From Candidatus Falkowella caecavicola (GTDB lineage Bacteria; Bacillota; Clostridia; Oscillospirales; Ruminococcaceae), in assembly GCA_904420125.1 (NCBI GenBank), contig CAJFUK010000046.1, positions 1 to 37,631 of the forward strand: a stretch of 37,631 bases of DNA. The letters run 5' to 3'. Both the position numbers and the translations under genes were made by a program. The notes under the pieces are model-generated. The model saw only the letters and a list, made by a program, of their open reading frames with translations, was not told the DNA's origin and made no database searches. Shown here piece after piece: positions 1 to 9,056 of the stretch (position 1 is its first letter; the number at the start of each line of letters is the position of its first letter).

Positions 1-99
1 GGTGGTCTTATTTTGATACCCAATTTTCAACCTGTATAAAATTTTCAATGTTCTTTTAATTTAGCCTTGACTTTTTATTTGCAGGCTTCTATTGAATCT

Positions 100-786
100 T
101 TAGATACCTTGTTTCTTTGGAATAATCTGATATACACCGGCTTGATCGGCTGTCATCAGAAAAACTTCTTCCAATTTATAATGTTCCTTTTTCAAAATCT
201 TTTGTACCCATTCCTTGTTAAAGCCATATGTGTTCAGCGTTTCACAAATAATGGTGCCGTCGCTGATAACGACAAGCGGTAAAGAGGAGGTTCCGTTTAG
301 CTGCAACATTTCAGCCGTAACATTTTGATAAGAAAACTTTTGCAGAAAATTAATTTTTCCGTTGGTTTCTACCACTGCATAGTCTACTTCATTCAGATCA
401 AAAATCCCGTTTTCCCGCATTTCTTCCATCAGGTCATCAATTGAAAAACGCAGTTGCTTCATTTTGAGCTGATCAATCATACCATTCCGTATCAGAATCA
501 CTGGATGCCCGCTGATGATACTGCGTAATCGTTTGCTCTTTAAGGACAGACAGGAGAGAATCAGTTCAAATCCTACCAAAGCAAAAATTGGGACGGCTCC
601 AGTCAGCATCGGAATATTGGTATCTTCGATTGGTAAAGCAGCCATATTGGAAACCAAAATAGTAATCACTAACTCAGAAGGTTGCAGTTCACCAATCATC
701 CGCTTTCCCATCAGCCGCAGACAAAAAATAATCAGAAGGTAAAGCAAAATAGAGCGGATAAAAATAATCAGCATTCTTTTCACCAC
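100..786 (-). CDS. DUF421 (YetF-like) membrane protein
   Basis: A 228-residue protein of the DUF421/YetF family known from spore-forming Firmicutes. Hydrophobic segments lie at about residues 5-24, 38-56 and 60-82, followed by a soluble C-terminal region. The family hallmark is visible: a short loop with the pattern RLMGKR-IGELQPSELV after the first membrane segment, and a later stretch beginning HPVILIRNG. Its biochemical role is not established; YetF-type proteins are membrane proteins of uncertain, possibly stress- or spore-linked, function. The frame opens with GTG GTG and an AAAGGGAG stretch lies about 15 bases upstream, so the exact start is uncertain (GTG at 786 or 783, ATG at 774). 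It is transcribed divergently from the gerABC operon, with 173 bases between them. The family call is firm; function is unknown. Confidence 0.88.
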   Translation of the reverse strand: MVKRMLIIFIRSILLYLLIIFCLRLMGKRMIGELQPSELVITILVSNMAALPIEDTNIPMLTGAVPIFALVGFELILSCLSLKSKRLRSIISGHPVILIRNGMIDQLKMKQLRFSIDDLMEEMRENGIFDLNEVDYAVVETNGKINFLQKFSYQNVTAEMLQLNGTSSLPLVVISDGTIICETLNTYGFNKEWVQKILKKEHYKLEEVFLMTADQAGVYQIIPKKQGI

Positions 787-959
787 GCTTTTTCGTAAAA
801 TCTCCCTTTAGTCTGACCAAGTTCAAAGCGATTATACACAAAGCTGGAACTTCAACGCGGGATGTATGAAGAGGAAAAAAGGGGGAAATAATGAAAAGGA
901 AAATTCTGTTCCGCAGTCCAGGACAGAATAAGTGAATTCGCTATAAAAGGAGAACGAAT

Positions 960-2516
960 ATGTTTCAATATGTTAAGCGAAAAATGGCTGCCCATCAGGC
1001 ATCAAAACAAAATAAAAAAGTTTCGGTCGATCCGATAGAGACACAGAACCATCTGACCGGAAATTTAACAGATGATATGGTAACACTCCGAGAAAAATGC
1101 GGAAATTCTACGGATTTTATGTCTAATTATTTGAATGTATCCGGACACATGATTTGTATGGTGGCCGAAGAAGGAATGGTAGATTCTGCAATTTTTCCCA
1201 ATTTTATTTCCACGCCTTTGCGCGAACTTTCCGAGGATGAGGTAAAAACGCCGGACGATGTTTATCAGTTTATCGAACGAAAAATTGTGGCCGTACGGAA
1301 TTTGAAAGACGTATATACCTGCGAAGAAATTTTCACTTATATTATGTCCGGGTTTGTTGTTATCTTGATTGAAGGTTTAACAAAAGGGATTGCCATTGGC
1401 GTACAGGGATTTAAATACCGTTCTATCTCCGCCCCCGAAACAGAAGTCAATGTCCGTGGATCGAGAGAAGGCTTTGTTGAAGCGCTTCGTATCAATATAT
1501 CTATGGTTCGTCGCAGAATGAAGTCTCCGGATCTGCGATTTGAAATGATGAGCATAGGAAAAAGATCACATACGGACGTCTGTATCGCCTATATTGAAGG
1601 CGTTGTATCTCCTGTGCTGTTAAGAGAAGTCCGGCATAAGCTTAAACAAATTGAACTGGATGAAGTGCTGGAATCCGGCTATTTACAGCCTTTTCTGGAG
1701 GATAATCCACATGCCTTTTTTTCCAATGTCGGAACAACAGAACGCCCGGATACTTTAGTAGCAAAAATCAGCGAAGGAAGAGTGGCCGTTTTAGTGGACG
1801 GCACGCCGTTTGCCTTGATTACACCGTATTTGTTTGCTGAAAACTTTCAAAATTTTGATGACTACTGCCATAAATCCTATTATGCAACCTTTGTGCGGTT
1901 TGTCAAATATGCTTCTTTCTTTTTGGCAATCTTTTTGCCTGGAGTATATGTGGCGCTTTCAACCTTCCATCCTGAAATTTTTGCTTATGAACTGATTTTT
2001 AATATTGCTGCGACAGAAACGAAGATTCCGCTCCCACTCATGGTAGAAGCCCTGATGATCCATTTTATTTATGAGATCATGCGGGAGGCAGGGTTACGCA
2101 TGCCGGCACCGATGGGTCATGCGGTCAGTATTGTCGGAGCGTTGGTCATCGGAGATACTGCGGTGAGTGCAGGACTGGTTTCTCCGCCTATGGTCCTGGT
2201 CAGCGCGCTGACAGCAATCGCTTCTTATGTTGTACCGACATTGTACTCACCCATTTCTGTCTTCCGACTTATTTTTATTGTTCTGGGAGGAACAATGGGC
2301 CTATATGGCATCGCACTTGGCATTTTCTTTTTGCTCATTGAAATTTGTGCCCTGAACAGCTTTGGAGTCCCGTATCTGGCTCCGATCAGTCCATTCAGTT
2401 TAAAAGCTATGCGGGATGTGTTGGTACGGGCCAGCTGGAGAAAGCTTGGTAAAAATGCACTGAATATTGCAAAGTTAAATGGCGCCAACATCCGTGAAGG
2501 AGAGGAAACCCGTTAG
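960..2516 (+). CDS. gerA: Spore germination protein GerA/GerXA family
   Basis: A 518-residue A-subunit of a Ger nutrient germinant receptor, located in the inner membrane of the spore. The soluble N-terminal half (about 1-300) carries the family signatures PETE-NVRGSREGFVE (about 160) and DGTPFAL. The C-terminal half has about five membrane segments and the conserved run PLMVEALMIHFIYEIMREAG followed by LRMPAPMG. Length is usual for GerA/SpoVAF proteins. The start is supported by AAAGGAG seven bases upstream of ATG. It is the first gene of gerA-gerB-gerC, which together form one receptor complex. SpoVAF is a close relative, but the following gerB and gerC make a true receptor operon the better reading. 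I could not identify a convincing sigma-G promoter in the 173 bases upstream; an imperfect inverted repeat (ATTCTGTTCC...GGACAGAAT, 903-929) lies there. Confidence 0.95.
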   Translation: MFQYVKRKMAAHQASKQNKKVSVDPIETQNHLTGNLTDDMVTLREKCGNSTDFMSNYLNVSGHMICMVAEEGMVDSAIFPNFISTPLRELSEDEVKTPDDVYQFIERKIVAVRNLKDVYTCEEIFTYIMSGFVVILIEGLTKGIAIGVQGFKYRSISAPETEVNVRGSREGFVEALRINISMVRRRMKSPDLRFEMMSIGKRSHTDVCIAYIEGVVSPVLLREVRHKLKQIELDEVLESGYLQPFLEDNPHAFFSNVGTTERPDTLVAKISEGRVAVLVDGTPFALITPYLFAENFQNFDDYCHKSYYATFVRFVKYASFFLAIFLPGVYVALSTFHPEIFAYELIFNIAATETKIPLPLMVEALMIHFIYEIMREAGLRMPAPMGHAVSIVGALVIGDTAVSAGLVSPPMVLVSALTAIASYVVPTLYSPISVFRLIFIVLGGTMGLYGIALGIFFLLIEICALNSFGVPYLAPISPFSLKAMRDVLVRASWRKLGKNALNIAKLNGANIREGEETR

Positions 2517-2563
2517 AATCTGGAAGCAGTGGAATCTAAAACAGAAAGGTATGGTTTTAAAAA

Positions 2564-3655
2564 ATGCATACACAGAAAATCAGCGGGAGACAGTTTATTA
2601 TCCTGTTATATATCTGTCGAATTTTTACCATTATGATTTATAATCCGACGCATGGCGTACGATATGTGGACGGCTGGTCCATTTGGGAACATGTCCTTAG
2701 TTTTGCAATCGGCTTTCTTTTGCTGATTCCAGCCTTTCTGATCTATAAAATGGAGCCGGAGAAAAATGTTCTGGATCTGGCGGCATCGGTTCTGGGAAAA
2801 GGGCATATAGTGGTTACCATTTTGTATGGGGCTTTTCTTGCCTTGGTCAGTATTGTAACAATTGTAGACTTTAACTATTTTATGACGAATGCGATTTATC
2901 CCGAAGTATCCAGCTGGCTTATTGTGATCAGTGTATTTCTGCTATGTTTTTATGCGGCAATCAATGGGTTAGAGGCCATTGCGCGAGGTGGTTTTCTGCT
3001 TCTTATTGTTTTGATCGTCCTGTTTATTGCGCTGAGTGTGAACGCTGCAACCGAGGTAGAATGGGTCAGCCTCAAACGTATTATCGACAACCGGCCTTCT
3101 TCCGTATTTAAAAATGTCTTTTTGAATCTTTCTGAAAATGTCCATCTGTTAGGATTCCTTTTATTCCTGCCCATGATAAGCGGGAATCCTCAAAAACATG
3201 CTGTATGGTATCTGGGGCTGACAGAGGCAACGCTGGCCTTATCCTGTTTCTTGGTCATTTCCGTATTTGGAGAATACGCTAAAGATCTATCGTTTCCTTT
3301 TTATGAGGTGTCCGGTGTCGGAAGACTATTTAGTATGAAAAGTCTTGGCGCCATTCAGATGATGATCTGGGTATTTGTTTCTATGTTTCGAGTGGCCTTT
3401 TATCTATATGCTACAGCATACACAACGAAAGGCCTTTTTCCAAAACATGCCCAAGAAATTTCTCTGGTTGTGTTGGGTGTATTGATTTTAGGTGCTTCTT
3501 TATATATGGCGGTGCAGGTAGAAATCATGGAGCCGGTATTCAGCTGGATTATGGACCGGGGACTATTATTTATCTTTGTGTTTGTGATACCGCTGATTCT
3601 GCTGATTATGGCACAGATAAAAAAAGGAGGAACAAAACATGCGGCTAAAAATTAG
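2564..3655 (+). CDS. gerB: Spore germination protein GerB (permease-like receptor subunit)
   Basis: A 363-residue integral membrane protein of the GerB/endospore germination permease family (amino acid-polyamine-organocation fold). About ten hydrophobic segments are visible from residue 10 to 355 and there is no signal peptide. In characterised receptors this subunit forms part of the germinant-binding and transport-like core. It begins 47 bases after gerA, preceded by AGAAAGG, and its last 17 bases overlap the start of gerC, so translation is probably coupled. The short acidic/basic loops between helices and the N-terminal motif with ISGRQFIILL are typical of the family. Identity is secure from sequence type and operon position; the germinant cannot be predicted. 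Confidence 0.93.
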   Translation: MHTQKISGRQFIILLYICRIFTIMIYNPTHGVRYVDGWSIWEHVLSFAIGFLLLIPAFLIYKMEPEKNVLDLAASVLGKGHIVVTILYGAFLALVSIVTIVDFNYFMTNAIYPEVSSWLIVISVFLLCFYAAINGLEAIARGGFLLLIVLIVLFIALSVNAATEVEWVSLKRIIDNRPSSVFKNVFLNLSENVHLLGFLLFLPMISGNPQKHAVWYLGLTEATLALSCFLVISVFGEYAKDLSFPFYEVSGVGRLFSMKSLGAIQMMIWVFVSMFRVAFYLYATAYTTKGLFPKHAQEISLVVLGVLILGASLYMAVQVEIMEPVFSWIMDRGLLFIFVFVIPLILLIMAQIKKGGTKHAAKN

Positions 3656-4982
3656 GCGACTTTTATCCGTGATGTCTCTGGTCTGTTTACTCTGTGCGTT
3701 TACCGGCTGCAGGAGTATGGGCGGTATTGAGTTGAAGGATCGATCGATTATTCAGGCTATCGGCATTGATAAGGATGGCGATCAATTTAAAATCTCCCTG
3801 CAGGCTTTCAGCCCTCAGGGAGAAGGTGGACAAACGGCCATTGATATCAGTAAGTCCAATGCCATTGTGATTACTGGAACAGGAAAAACGATTTCCGAGG
3901 CACTGGTGAATGCCGGACTGCGACAGGGAAAGACCATTTTTTTCGGTCACAATCGCTTAGTTGTTTTAGGAGAGGAAATGGCTAAAGAAGGAATTGAACC
4001 GATCTGGAGTTATTTTAACGCAGATAATTATCTGCGGCCGAATATGTATATTATTATCGCTAAAGGGATGACGGCAGAAGAGATTATTTCCGCTAAGATA
4101 TCCGAGGGGATCCTGTCTGCCGAAAATATTGAAAATGCTATCAAACGCTCAATAGAACAGGGGAATATTGTTCGGGCACGCTTTTTGGATTTGCTGACTA
4201 ACCGGGAAAATCGACATGGGGACCTGGTCATGCCAGTTGTACAAAGCTGGGATCAGCCGGGACAGTCTCCAGCCAGCGAGGGACAGGGGGAACAAAGTTC
4301 CAGCAGTGAAACGTCCGAAGAATCTTCCCAAAGCGAGTCCAGTGAGTCGAGTCAATCCAGCCAGTCGGAAAGCAGCGGAAAAAATACTGAACCATCCGGT
4401 GAACAGGGGGCAGGATCCCAAAACACGCAGGAGGGAAACAGTCCGGAACAATTGGAATTTGTAAAACTTGGAGGATCTGCTGTTTTTAAGTCGGATAAAC
4501 TGATTGGCTATCTAAACGATGAAGAAACAAAAGGACTGACCTGCCTGCGGAATACACTCCAACAGGATACTCTGATTATTACAACCGAAGAGATAGAAAT
4601 GATGTCTACTGATTTGTATACGATTCGGTCTAAGATTTATATTGGAAAAGACGGAGATCGAATTCGGATACAGGTCCGGGTTCGGGGAGAAATAAAAATT
4701 GATGAAGCCGTCATGAAGGACGATAAAAAATTCACTTATGATCTGATTGATACAGTGGAAGAAGAGGCAGAATCGCAGATCCAGTCCTTATGTGAGATGG
4801 CGATGAATAAAATTTTATATGAATACAGGGTCAACTTTTTCAGCTTTCAGAATCTTCACGTCGATTTGTCCAAAGAAGAATGGGAAGAAATATTACAAAA
4901 TTGGGAGCAGTATATAGATCAAATGGACGTAGAATATGACGTGCAGATAGATATGAACCGTACCGGACTGGAAATGAACTAA
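3639..4982 (+). CDS. gerC: Spore germination lipoprotein GerC, with Ser-rich insertion
   Basis: A 447-residue lipoprotein subunit of the germinant receptor. The N-terminus is a lipoprotein signal with lipobox FTGC (Cys24 would be lipidated). Ahead of the ATG is AAAAAAGGAGGAACAAAAC, an ideal ribosome binding site lying inside the end of gerB. The N-terminal GerC domain (about 25-200, with DRSIIQAIGIDKDGD) and the C-terminal domain (about 275-440) are separated by about 65 residues that are nearly all Ser, Glu, Gln and Gly (about 207-270). Family members are usually about 370-400 residues, so most of the extra length is this low-complexity linker. The linker probably lets the two folded domains separate on the spore membrane surface. 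A terminator follows. Confidence 0.93.
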   Translation: MRLKIRRLLSVMSLVCLLCAFTGCRSMGGIELKDRSIIQAIGIDKDGDQFKISLQAFSPQGEGGQTAIDISKSNAIVITGTGKTISEALVNAGLRQGKTIFFGHNRLVVLGEEMAKEGIEPIWSYFNADNYLRPNMYIIIAKGMTAEEIISAKISEGILSAENIENAIKRSIEQGNIVRARFLDLLTNRENRHGDLVMPVVQSWDQPGQSPASEGQGEQSSSSETSEESSQSESSESSQSSQSESSGKNTEPSGEQGAGSQNTQEGNSPEQLEFVKLGGSAVFKSDKLIGYLNDEETKGLTCLRNTLQQDTLIITTEEIEMMSTDLYTIRSKIYIGKDGDRIRIQVRVRGEIKIDEAVMKDDKKFTYDLIDTVEEEAESQIQSLCEMAMNKILYEYRVNFFSFQNLHVDLSKEEWEEILQNWEQYIDQMDVEYDVQIDMNRTGLEMN

Positions 4983-5004
4983 AAAATTTTTACGCGTATT
5001 TATA

Positions 5005-5064
5005 CAAAAAAGCCGTAGATGCTGTCTTAAGAATCTTTTTCAAAAGACAATATCTGCGGCTTTT
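5005..5064 (+). terminator. Terminator after gerC
   Basis: A long imperfect hairpin, AAAAGCCGTAGAT-TGTCTT pairing with AAAGACA-TATCTGCGGCTTTT, ends in a T-rich tract. It closes the gerABC operon. The A-run on the left arm means it could also act on the minus strand. Confidence 0.75.
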
Positions 5065-5118
5065 ATCCATATTTTTATCAAGAATACTTACATCTTTATT
5101 ACAAATGAATTGTTTAAA

Positions 5119-5147
5119 TTGACTTTGGCATCAAAGCAGGCTATCAT
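5119..5147 (+). promoter_or_regulatory. Putative sigma-A promoter of the ATPase/adaptor/permease operon
   Basis: TTGACT (5119-5124) and TATCAT (5142-5147) are separated by exactly 17 bases and lie about 120 bases ahead of the ATPase start, after the gerC terminator. Seen by pattern only. Confidence 0.5.
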
Positions 5148-5267
5148 AAAATATAGATAAAGCAGTAAATTCAAGCAACAAAATAAAAAAAAATTGCCAC
5201 TCTTTTCATAGAAGTTTTTAAGCAATGATAAGGGCAGCAGTAAGCAGTAAAACAAAAGGGTGTAGTG

Positions 5268-6215
5268 ATGAGCAGTATTATAACAACCAAAAATCTGATT
5301 AAAGTGTATAAGGTTGGAACTGAACGGGTCATCGCCCTCAATAACATCAATCTCTCTATTGAAGACGGAGAAGTTTGCTGTATTTTGGGTACGTCCGGTT
5401 CCGGCAAATCCACACTGTTGAATATGCTGGCAGGTTTGGAAAAACCAACACGCGGGCAGATTCTAATTGGAGGCACGGATATTGTTAAGCTCAACGAAAA
5501 AAAGATTACGGAATTCAGGCGGAAATATATTGGATTTGTCTTCCAGTCTTATAACCTGATGCCGGATCTGACAGCACTTGAGAATGTAGCAATGCCTCTG
5601 ACTTTCCGTGGTGTGCGTAAAAGCAAACGGATGAAAATGGCGCAGCAGATGTTGATGATGGTCGGACTTGGGAAACGCGGAAAGCACAAGCCAACCCAGA
5701 TGTCCGGAGGACAGCAGCAGCGTGTCGGAATTGCCCGTGCGTTTGTTGCGCGGCCGAAAATCGTATTTGCAGATGAACCTACCGGTAACTTGGATACCCG
5801 AACCACACTGGAAGTTATGTGGCTCATGGTTCAAATGAGCCGTATGTATCACCAGACACTGGTTTTGGTTACGCATGATCAGGAAATTGCAGAATATGCG
5901 GATCGAATTATTACGCTGGTCGATGGAAAAATTATCAAAGATGAGCGCAATCCAAACCCCAAAGGGCGGGATTTCCCAATTACTCAAGAAATGTTGCGCT
6001 CCGGGATGGAGGGAGTTTCCGATATGATTGTAGCCTCGGCTGCTGCGGCAGCACAGGCTGAATTGCAGGCGACAAACGGGCTGGGGACACAGCCTTCAGA
6101 CATCGAAACGGGCGAAGATATAGCCGTCGGTACTTCTCCGGGAGCGGATTTGCATTCGTCGGAAACCGTACCGTCAAATGAAACTGAAACTGAGTCAAAG
6201 GAGTTAAAAATATGA
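5268..6215 (+). CDS. ABC transporter ATP-binding protein, MacB/LolD type, with extended C-terminal tail
   Basis: A 315-residue ABC ATPase. Walker A GTSGSGKST (about 41-49), Q-loop in VFQSYNLMPD (about 91), signature MSGGQQQRVGIARA (about 145), Walker B IVFADEPTGNLD (about 165) and switch His in VTHD (about 203) are all intact. The sequence type is MacB/LolD/FtsE-like, which pairs with an FtsX-fold permease. Such a permease is encoded two genes downstream. After residue 230 there is an unusual tail of about 85 residues, Ala-, Thr-, Ser- and Glu-rich, ending acidic; typical members stop near 230. ATG at 5268 is preferred over GTG at 5265 because AAGGG lies seven bases ahead of it. The stop overlaps the next ATG (ATGA, 6212-6215), which indicates translational coupling with the adaptor gene. 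The substrate is unknown. Confidence 0.92.
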   Translation: MSSIITTKNLIKVYKVGTERVIALNNINLSIEDGEVCCILGTSGSGKSTLLNMLAGLEKPTRGQILIGGTDIVKLNEKKITEFRRKYIGFVFQSYNLMPDLTALENVAMPLTFRGVRKSKRMKMAQQMLMMVGLGKRGKHKPTQMSGGQQQRVGIARAFVARPKIVFADEPTGNLDTRTTLEVMWLMVQMSRMYHQTLVLVTHDQEIAEYADRIITLVDGKIIKDERNPNPKGRDFPITQEMLRSGMEGVSDMIVASAAAAAQAELQATNGLGTQPSDIETGEDIAVGTSPGADLHSSETVPSNETETESKELKI

Positions 6216-8950
6216 AAAAGCTGATATCCGTTATTCTTACTTTTTGCCTGATTGCCGGGCTGTGCATCCCATTGACTGTACAGGCTGCTTCTGGGCTGGA
6301 TGCTTTGCAGGTAGACGATATAACCCTATACAATCAACAGGGCAGTCCGATTTATTTTGTGAATGAGTATACAAAAGCATTTGATTTAGAAATTAATTTT
6401 TCTGGTATGACACCGCCGTCGAATACGACGGTAACAATAGAAAAATGTGATTTTTATACTGGTGTATCAGAATCCTCCCAGACTGTTTCTGTATCCGGCA
6501 GCACGGCAACCTTTCGCAACGTGCAGTATGACGGAAGCGGATCAGATTTAAAATTTACGGTGAAAACCTATAATTCCCTGGGTGGATTGCTTTATGAAAA
6601 AACATTTACACAAACCGTTTCTCAGGTTATTGCTAGTGACAGTGACAGTGATGAACCGTATCTGATCCTGGATGGGTTTTCTTATGGTGCCGGCAGTGTA
6701 AAAGCTGGAGAAGAATTTACTTTAAATTTTTCTGTTCGTAATATTGGCGGAGGAGACGCTTATCGGACAAAGATTACAATCACGGACAATACCTCCGACA
6801 ACGATCCGATTGTAACAGCGTCCAGGACACTGCGGTATGATAATTCTACAAATTATTCTGTAAATATCAAAGTACCTGTGAACATTGATGTAGATACATA
6901 TAAATTAAGCCTGACGGCAGAGTATCAATATTATCCCGACGATGCTGAAGAAGCTGTTAGTGGTTCGGCCAATCTGAGCTCTATCCCCATTTCGGTCGAA
7001 CGAGTAGAGCGGATTACTTTAGAAGAAATAGAAACACCGGCAGTTTTGCGGATGGGAGAACCGGTTGAAATTCGTTTTTCGGCTGTCAATTCAGGTTATA
7101 CTGAGGCAAGAAATGCACAGGTTTATATCACGGATAATAAAGGGAATGAGATGGATCGTGTTTATCTGGGTACGCTTTCTGCCTCGACTGTTACTGGGGA
7201 TAAGCCGCTGAAAGTGACTTTTGATAGATCCGGTTCCCAGACTCTGACTTTAACACTGGAATACCAAAATGCCGAACTGGAGACTGTGAAAGTGACCCAG
7301 CGTCTAAAAGTAAAAGTTTCTGATTCCTTTGCAGTCTCGATTGAAAAAATCAATTATTCAGTTCCGTTTGTACAGAACCAGACGGGGGATATTTCCTTTA
7401 ATCTGGTCAGTATGAGTGCAGAAGAATTCCTGAACGCACAGATTTTTGTACTGGATGCTGATGGAAACGAGATTGCAAACTCTTACTTAGGCGCCATTAG
7501 CCCGCGTGCGGAAAAAGAAGAATTGGTGATTTCTCCTAAATTTAGCAAAACCGGTGAACAAACAATTACATTGGGCGTGCGTTATGAGACCGCAGACAAT
7601 ACGGTTCATACGGTGACCCAGGAATTAGATATTCAGGTGTCCGGATCGGCAGGTACCGCTTCTGGTGATGTCAAGATTCAGAACATCAGCCCGCAGATTG
7701 GCGCAGAGAAAGGACAGGAAGCTACGATTACTGTTGATGTTGTCAATGGACGTTTGTCGGGGCTTTCCTCGGTAGAAGTTACCCTTTATGACAGTAACGG
7801 CGCGGCATTGTACAGTAACTTTGTGGGTAAAATTGAAGGACAGACTTCTACTTCTGTTACATTGAAAAATGTTTTCACTTCTAATGGCGTAAAAAATCTG
7901 AAAATCGGTGTGAAATATAAGGACAGTGAAAACAATGTAGAGGAAGTTACTAGGAGTTTCACAATGAATATTGGTGAAAACGCTGGCGAATCAGCGAATC
8001 TGAAACTTCAGAACTTTGTAGTTCCGAATATCGTTTTCACAGGCGTTAAAACGGAAATTCCGTTCACTATCATTAATGCCGGTTTAGGAAAAGCATATAA
8101 CGTTGAAGCGTACATTGTCGATGCGGACGGCAAGGAATATGCCCGGAGCTTTGTTGGCAACCTTGGAAACACGGAAAGTGGACAGAATTCTTCGGAACAA
8201 AAACTGGAAATAAAAACAACAGAAGACGGCGTCAAGGATATGACACTGGTTCTCTACGTAGAAGACGAAAACTATGTTTCTTCTACGATCGAGAGAAATT
8301 TCTCCGTTGAATCTGTTCCTTACCGAATCAGCATCAAGGATGTCGAAGAGCCTGGATATGTAGAAGTCGGATATGACGCGCAGTTTGAATTTTCTGTATT
8401 GAATGCAGGAACAGAAGAATTGTATAACGCAACGGCCAAATTGGTAGATGATCAGGGAAATCAGTATGCGGAGTTATATATCGGTACCATTTCTCCGGGT
8501 ACAGAAGTCACCAAAAAACGTCTGAAACCGGTCTTCCAGGAGGCTGGTACCAAACAGCTGCAAATTGTACTTTCTTATGAGAATGCAGAAATGAATACTT
8601 TTACCTTAAGCTATAATTGTACAGCAATCGATGTGCAGGAACCGTATGTACCGGAAATCGTTGATCCGGTTCCAGAGATTGATCCCGGTATGGAAGAGCA
8701 GAATACAGGCTTACCAGTTTGGGCTTGGGGGCTGATTATCGGCGGCGCGGTTGTGATCGTGGTTGGTATTATTATCACCGTAGTGGTTGTCAAAAAGAAA
8801 AAGAAACAGAAAGATGACGGCGATGATATGGATTTCTTCTTTTCACAGAATATGATGAATCCCAATCTGGATCTTTCCAGCAGCTCTGGTTCCTCCGGAC
8901 ATACAGAAGACGGTCGTGAACTGGAAAAAATCGAATTAAAGAAAAAATAA
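6212..8950 (+). CDS. Membrane-anchored extracellular protein with about seven tandem Ig-like (CARDB-type) domains
   Basis: A 912-residue protein. A signal peptide (about 1-25, ending VQAAS) is followed by about seven beta-rich domains of roughly 105-125 residues each, to about residue 810. Domains 3-7 share a recognisable plan: a start near V-x-x-G-x-x-x-x-x-F-x-V-x-N-x-G, a central Y-x-x-D-x-x-G-N/K-E strand pair followed by Y/F-x-G-x-I/L, and an end in L-x-V-x-Y. This is the layout of CARDB/COG1361-type domains. A short Pro/Glu linker leads to one membrane helix (about 834-860), a run of Lys, and a cytoplasmic tail with a Ser-rich patch and Lys end. Placement between an ATPase and an FtsX permease suggests an adaptor or substrate-binding component replacing the HlyD-like MacA partner. 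That role is inference from context. Confidence 0.85.
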   Translation: MKKLISVILTFCLIAGLCIPLTVQAASGLDALQVDDITLYNQQGSPIYFVNEYTKAFDLEINFSGMTPPSNTTVTIEKCDFYTGVSESSQTVSVSGSTATFRNVQYDGSGSDLKFTVKTYNSLGGLLYEKTFTQTVSQVIASDSDSDEPYLILDGFSYGAGSVKAGEEFTLNFSVRNIGGGDAYRTKITITDNTSDNDPIVTASRTLRYDNSTNYSVNIKVPVNIDVDTYKLSLTAEYQYYPDDAEEAVSGSANLSSIPISVERVERITLEEIETPAVLRMGEPVEIRFSAVNSGYTEARNAQVYITDNKGNEMDRVYLGTLSASTVTGDKPLKVTFDRSGSQTLTLTLEYQNAELETVKVTQRLKVKVSDSFAVSIEKINYSVPFVQNQTGDISFNLVSMSAEEFLNAQIFVLDADGNEIANSYLGAISPRAEKEELVISPKFSKTGEQTITLGVRYETADNTVHTVTQELDIQVSGSAGTASGDVKIQNISPQIGAEKGQEATITVDVVNGRLSGLSSVEVTLYDSNGAALYSNFVGKIEGQTSTSVTLKNVFTSNGVKNLKIGVKYKDSENNVEEVTRSFTMNIGENAGESANLKLQNFVVPNIVFTGVKTEIPFTIINAGLGKAYNVEAYIVDADGKEYARSFVGNLGNTESGQNSSEQKLEIKTTEDGVKDMTLVLYVEDENYVSSTIERNFSVESVPYRISIKDVEEPGYVEVGYDAQFEFSVLNAGTEELYNATAKLVDDQGNQYAELYIGTISPGTEVTKKRLKPVFQEAGTKQLQIVLSYENAEMNTFTLSYNCTAIDVQEPYVPEIVDPVPEIDPGMEEQNTGLPVWAWGLIIGGAVVIVVGIIITVVVVKKKKKQKDDGDDMDFFFSQNMMNPNLDLSSSSGSSGHTEDGRELEKIELKKK

Positions 8951-8958
8951 ACAAAACG

Positions 8959-8998
8959 CGTGGGCATTTCCTCTGTAAAATACGAGGAAACGCCCACG
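8959..8998 (+). other. Intra-operon hairpin between adaptor and permease genes
   Basis: CGTGGGC-A-TTTCCTC pairs with GAGGAAA-C-GCCCACG around a ten-base loop, giving 14 base pairs with one A/C mismatch. It starts eight bases after the adaptor stop and ends about 58 bases before the permease start. No T-run follows, so it is unlikely to be an intrinsic terminator. It may protect or define an RNA end that sets the ratio of the two products. Confidence 0.6.
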
Positions 8999-9056
8999 GG
9001 TTGATGCAAACAGACTTCTCTACGGAGAACGGCGGAGAAGAGAACAGGAGAGAATA

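Noticed and set aside
4149-4464. Open frames on both strands opposite and within the gerC Ser-rich region
   Set aside because: They are by-products of the low-complexity gerC coding sequence, with no RBS or family resemblance.
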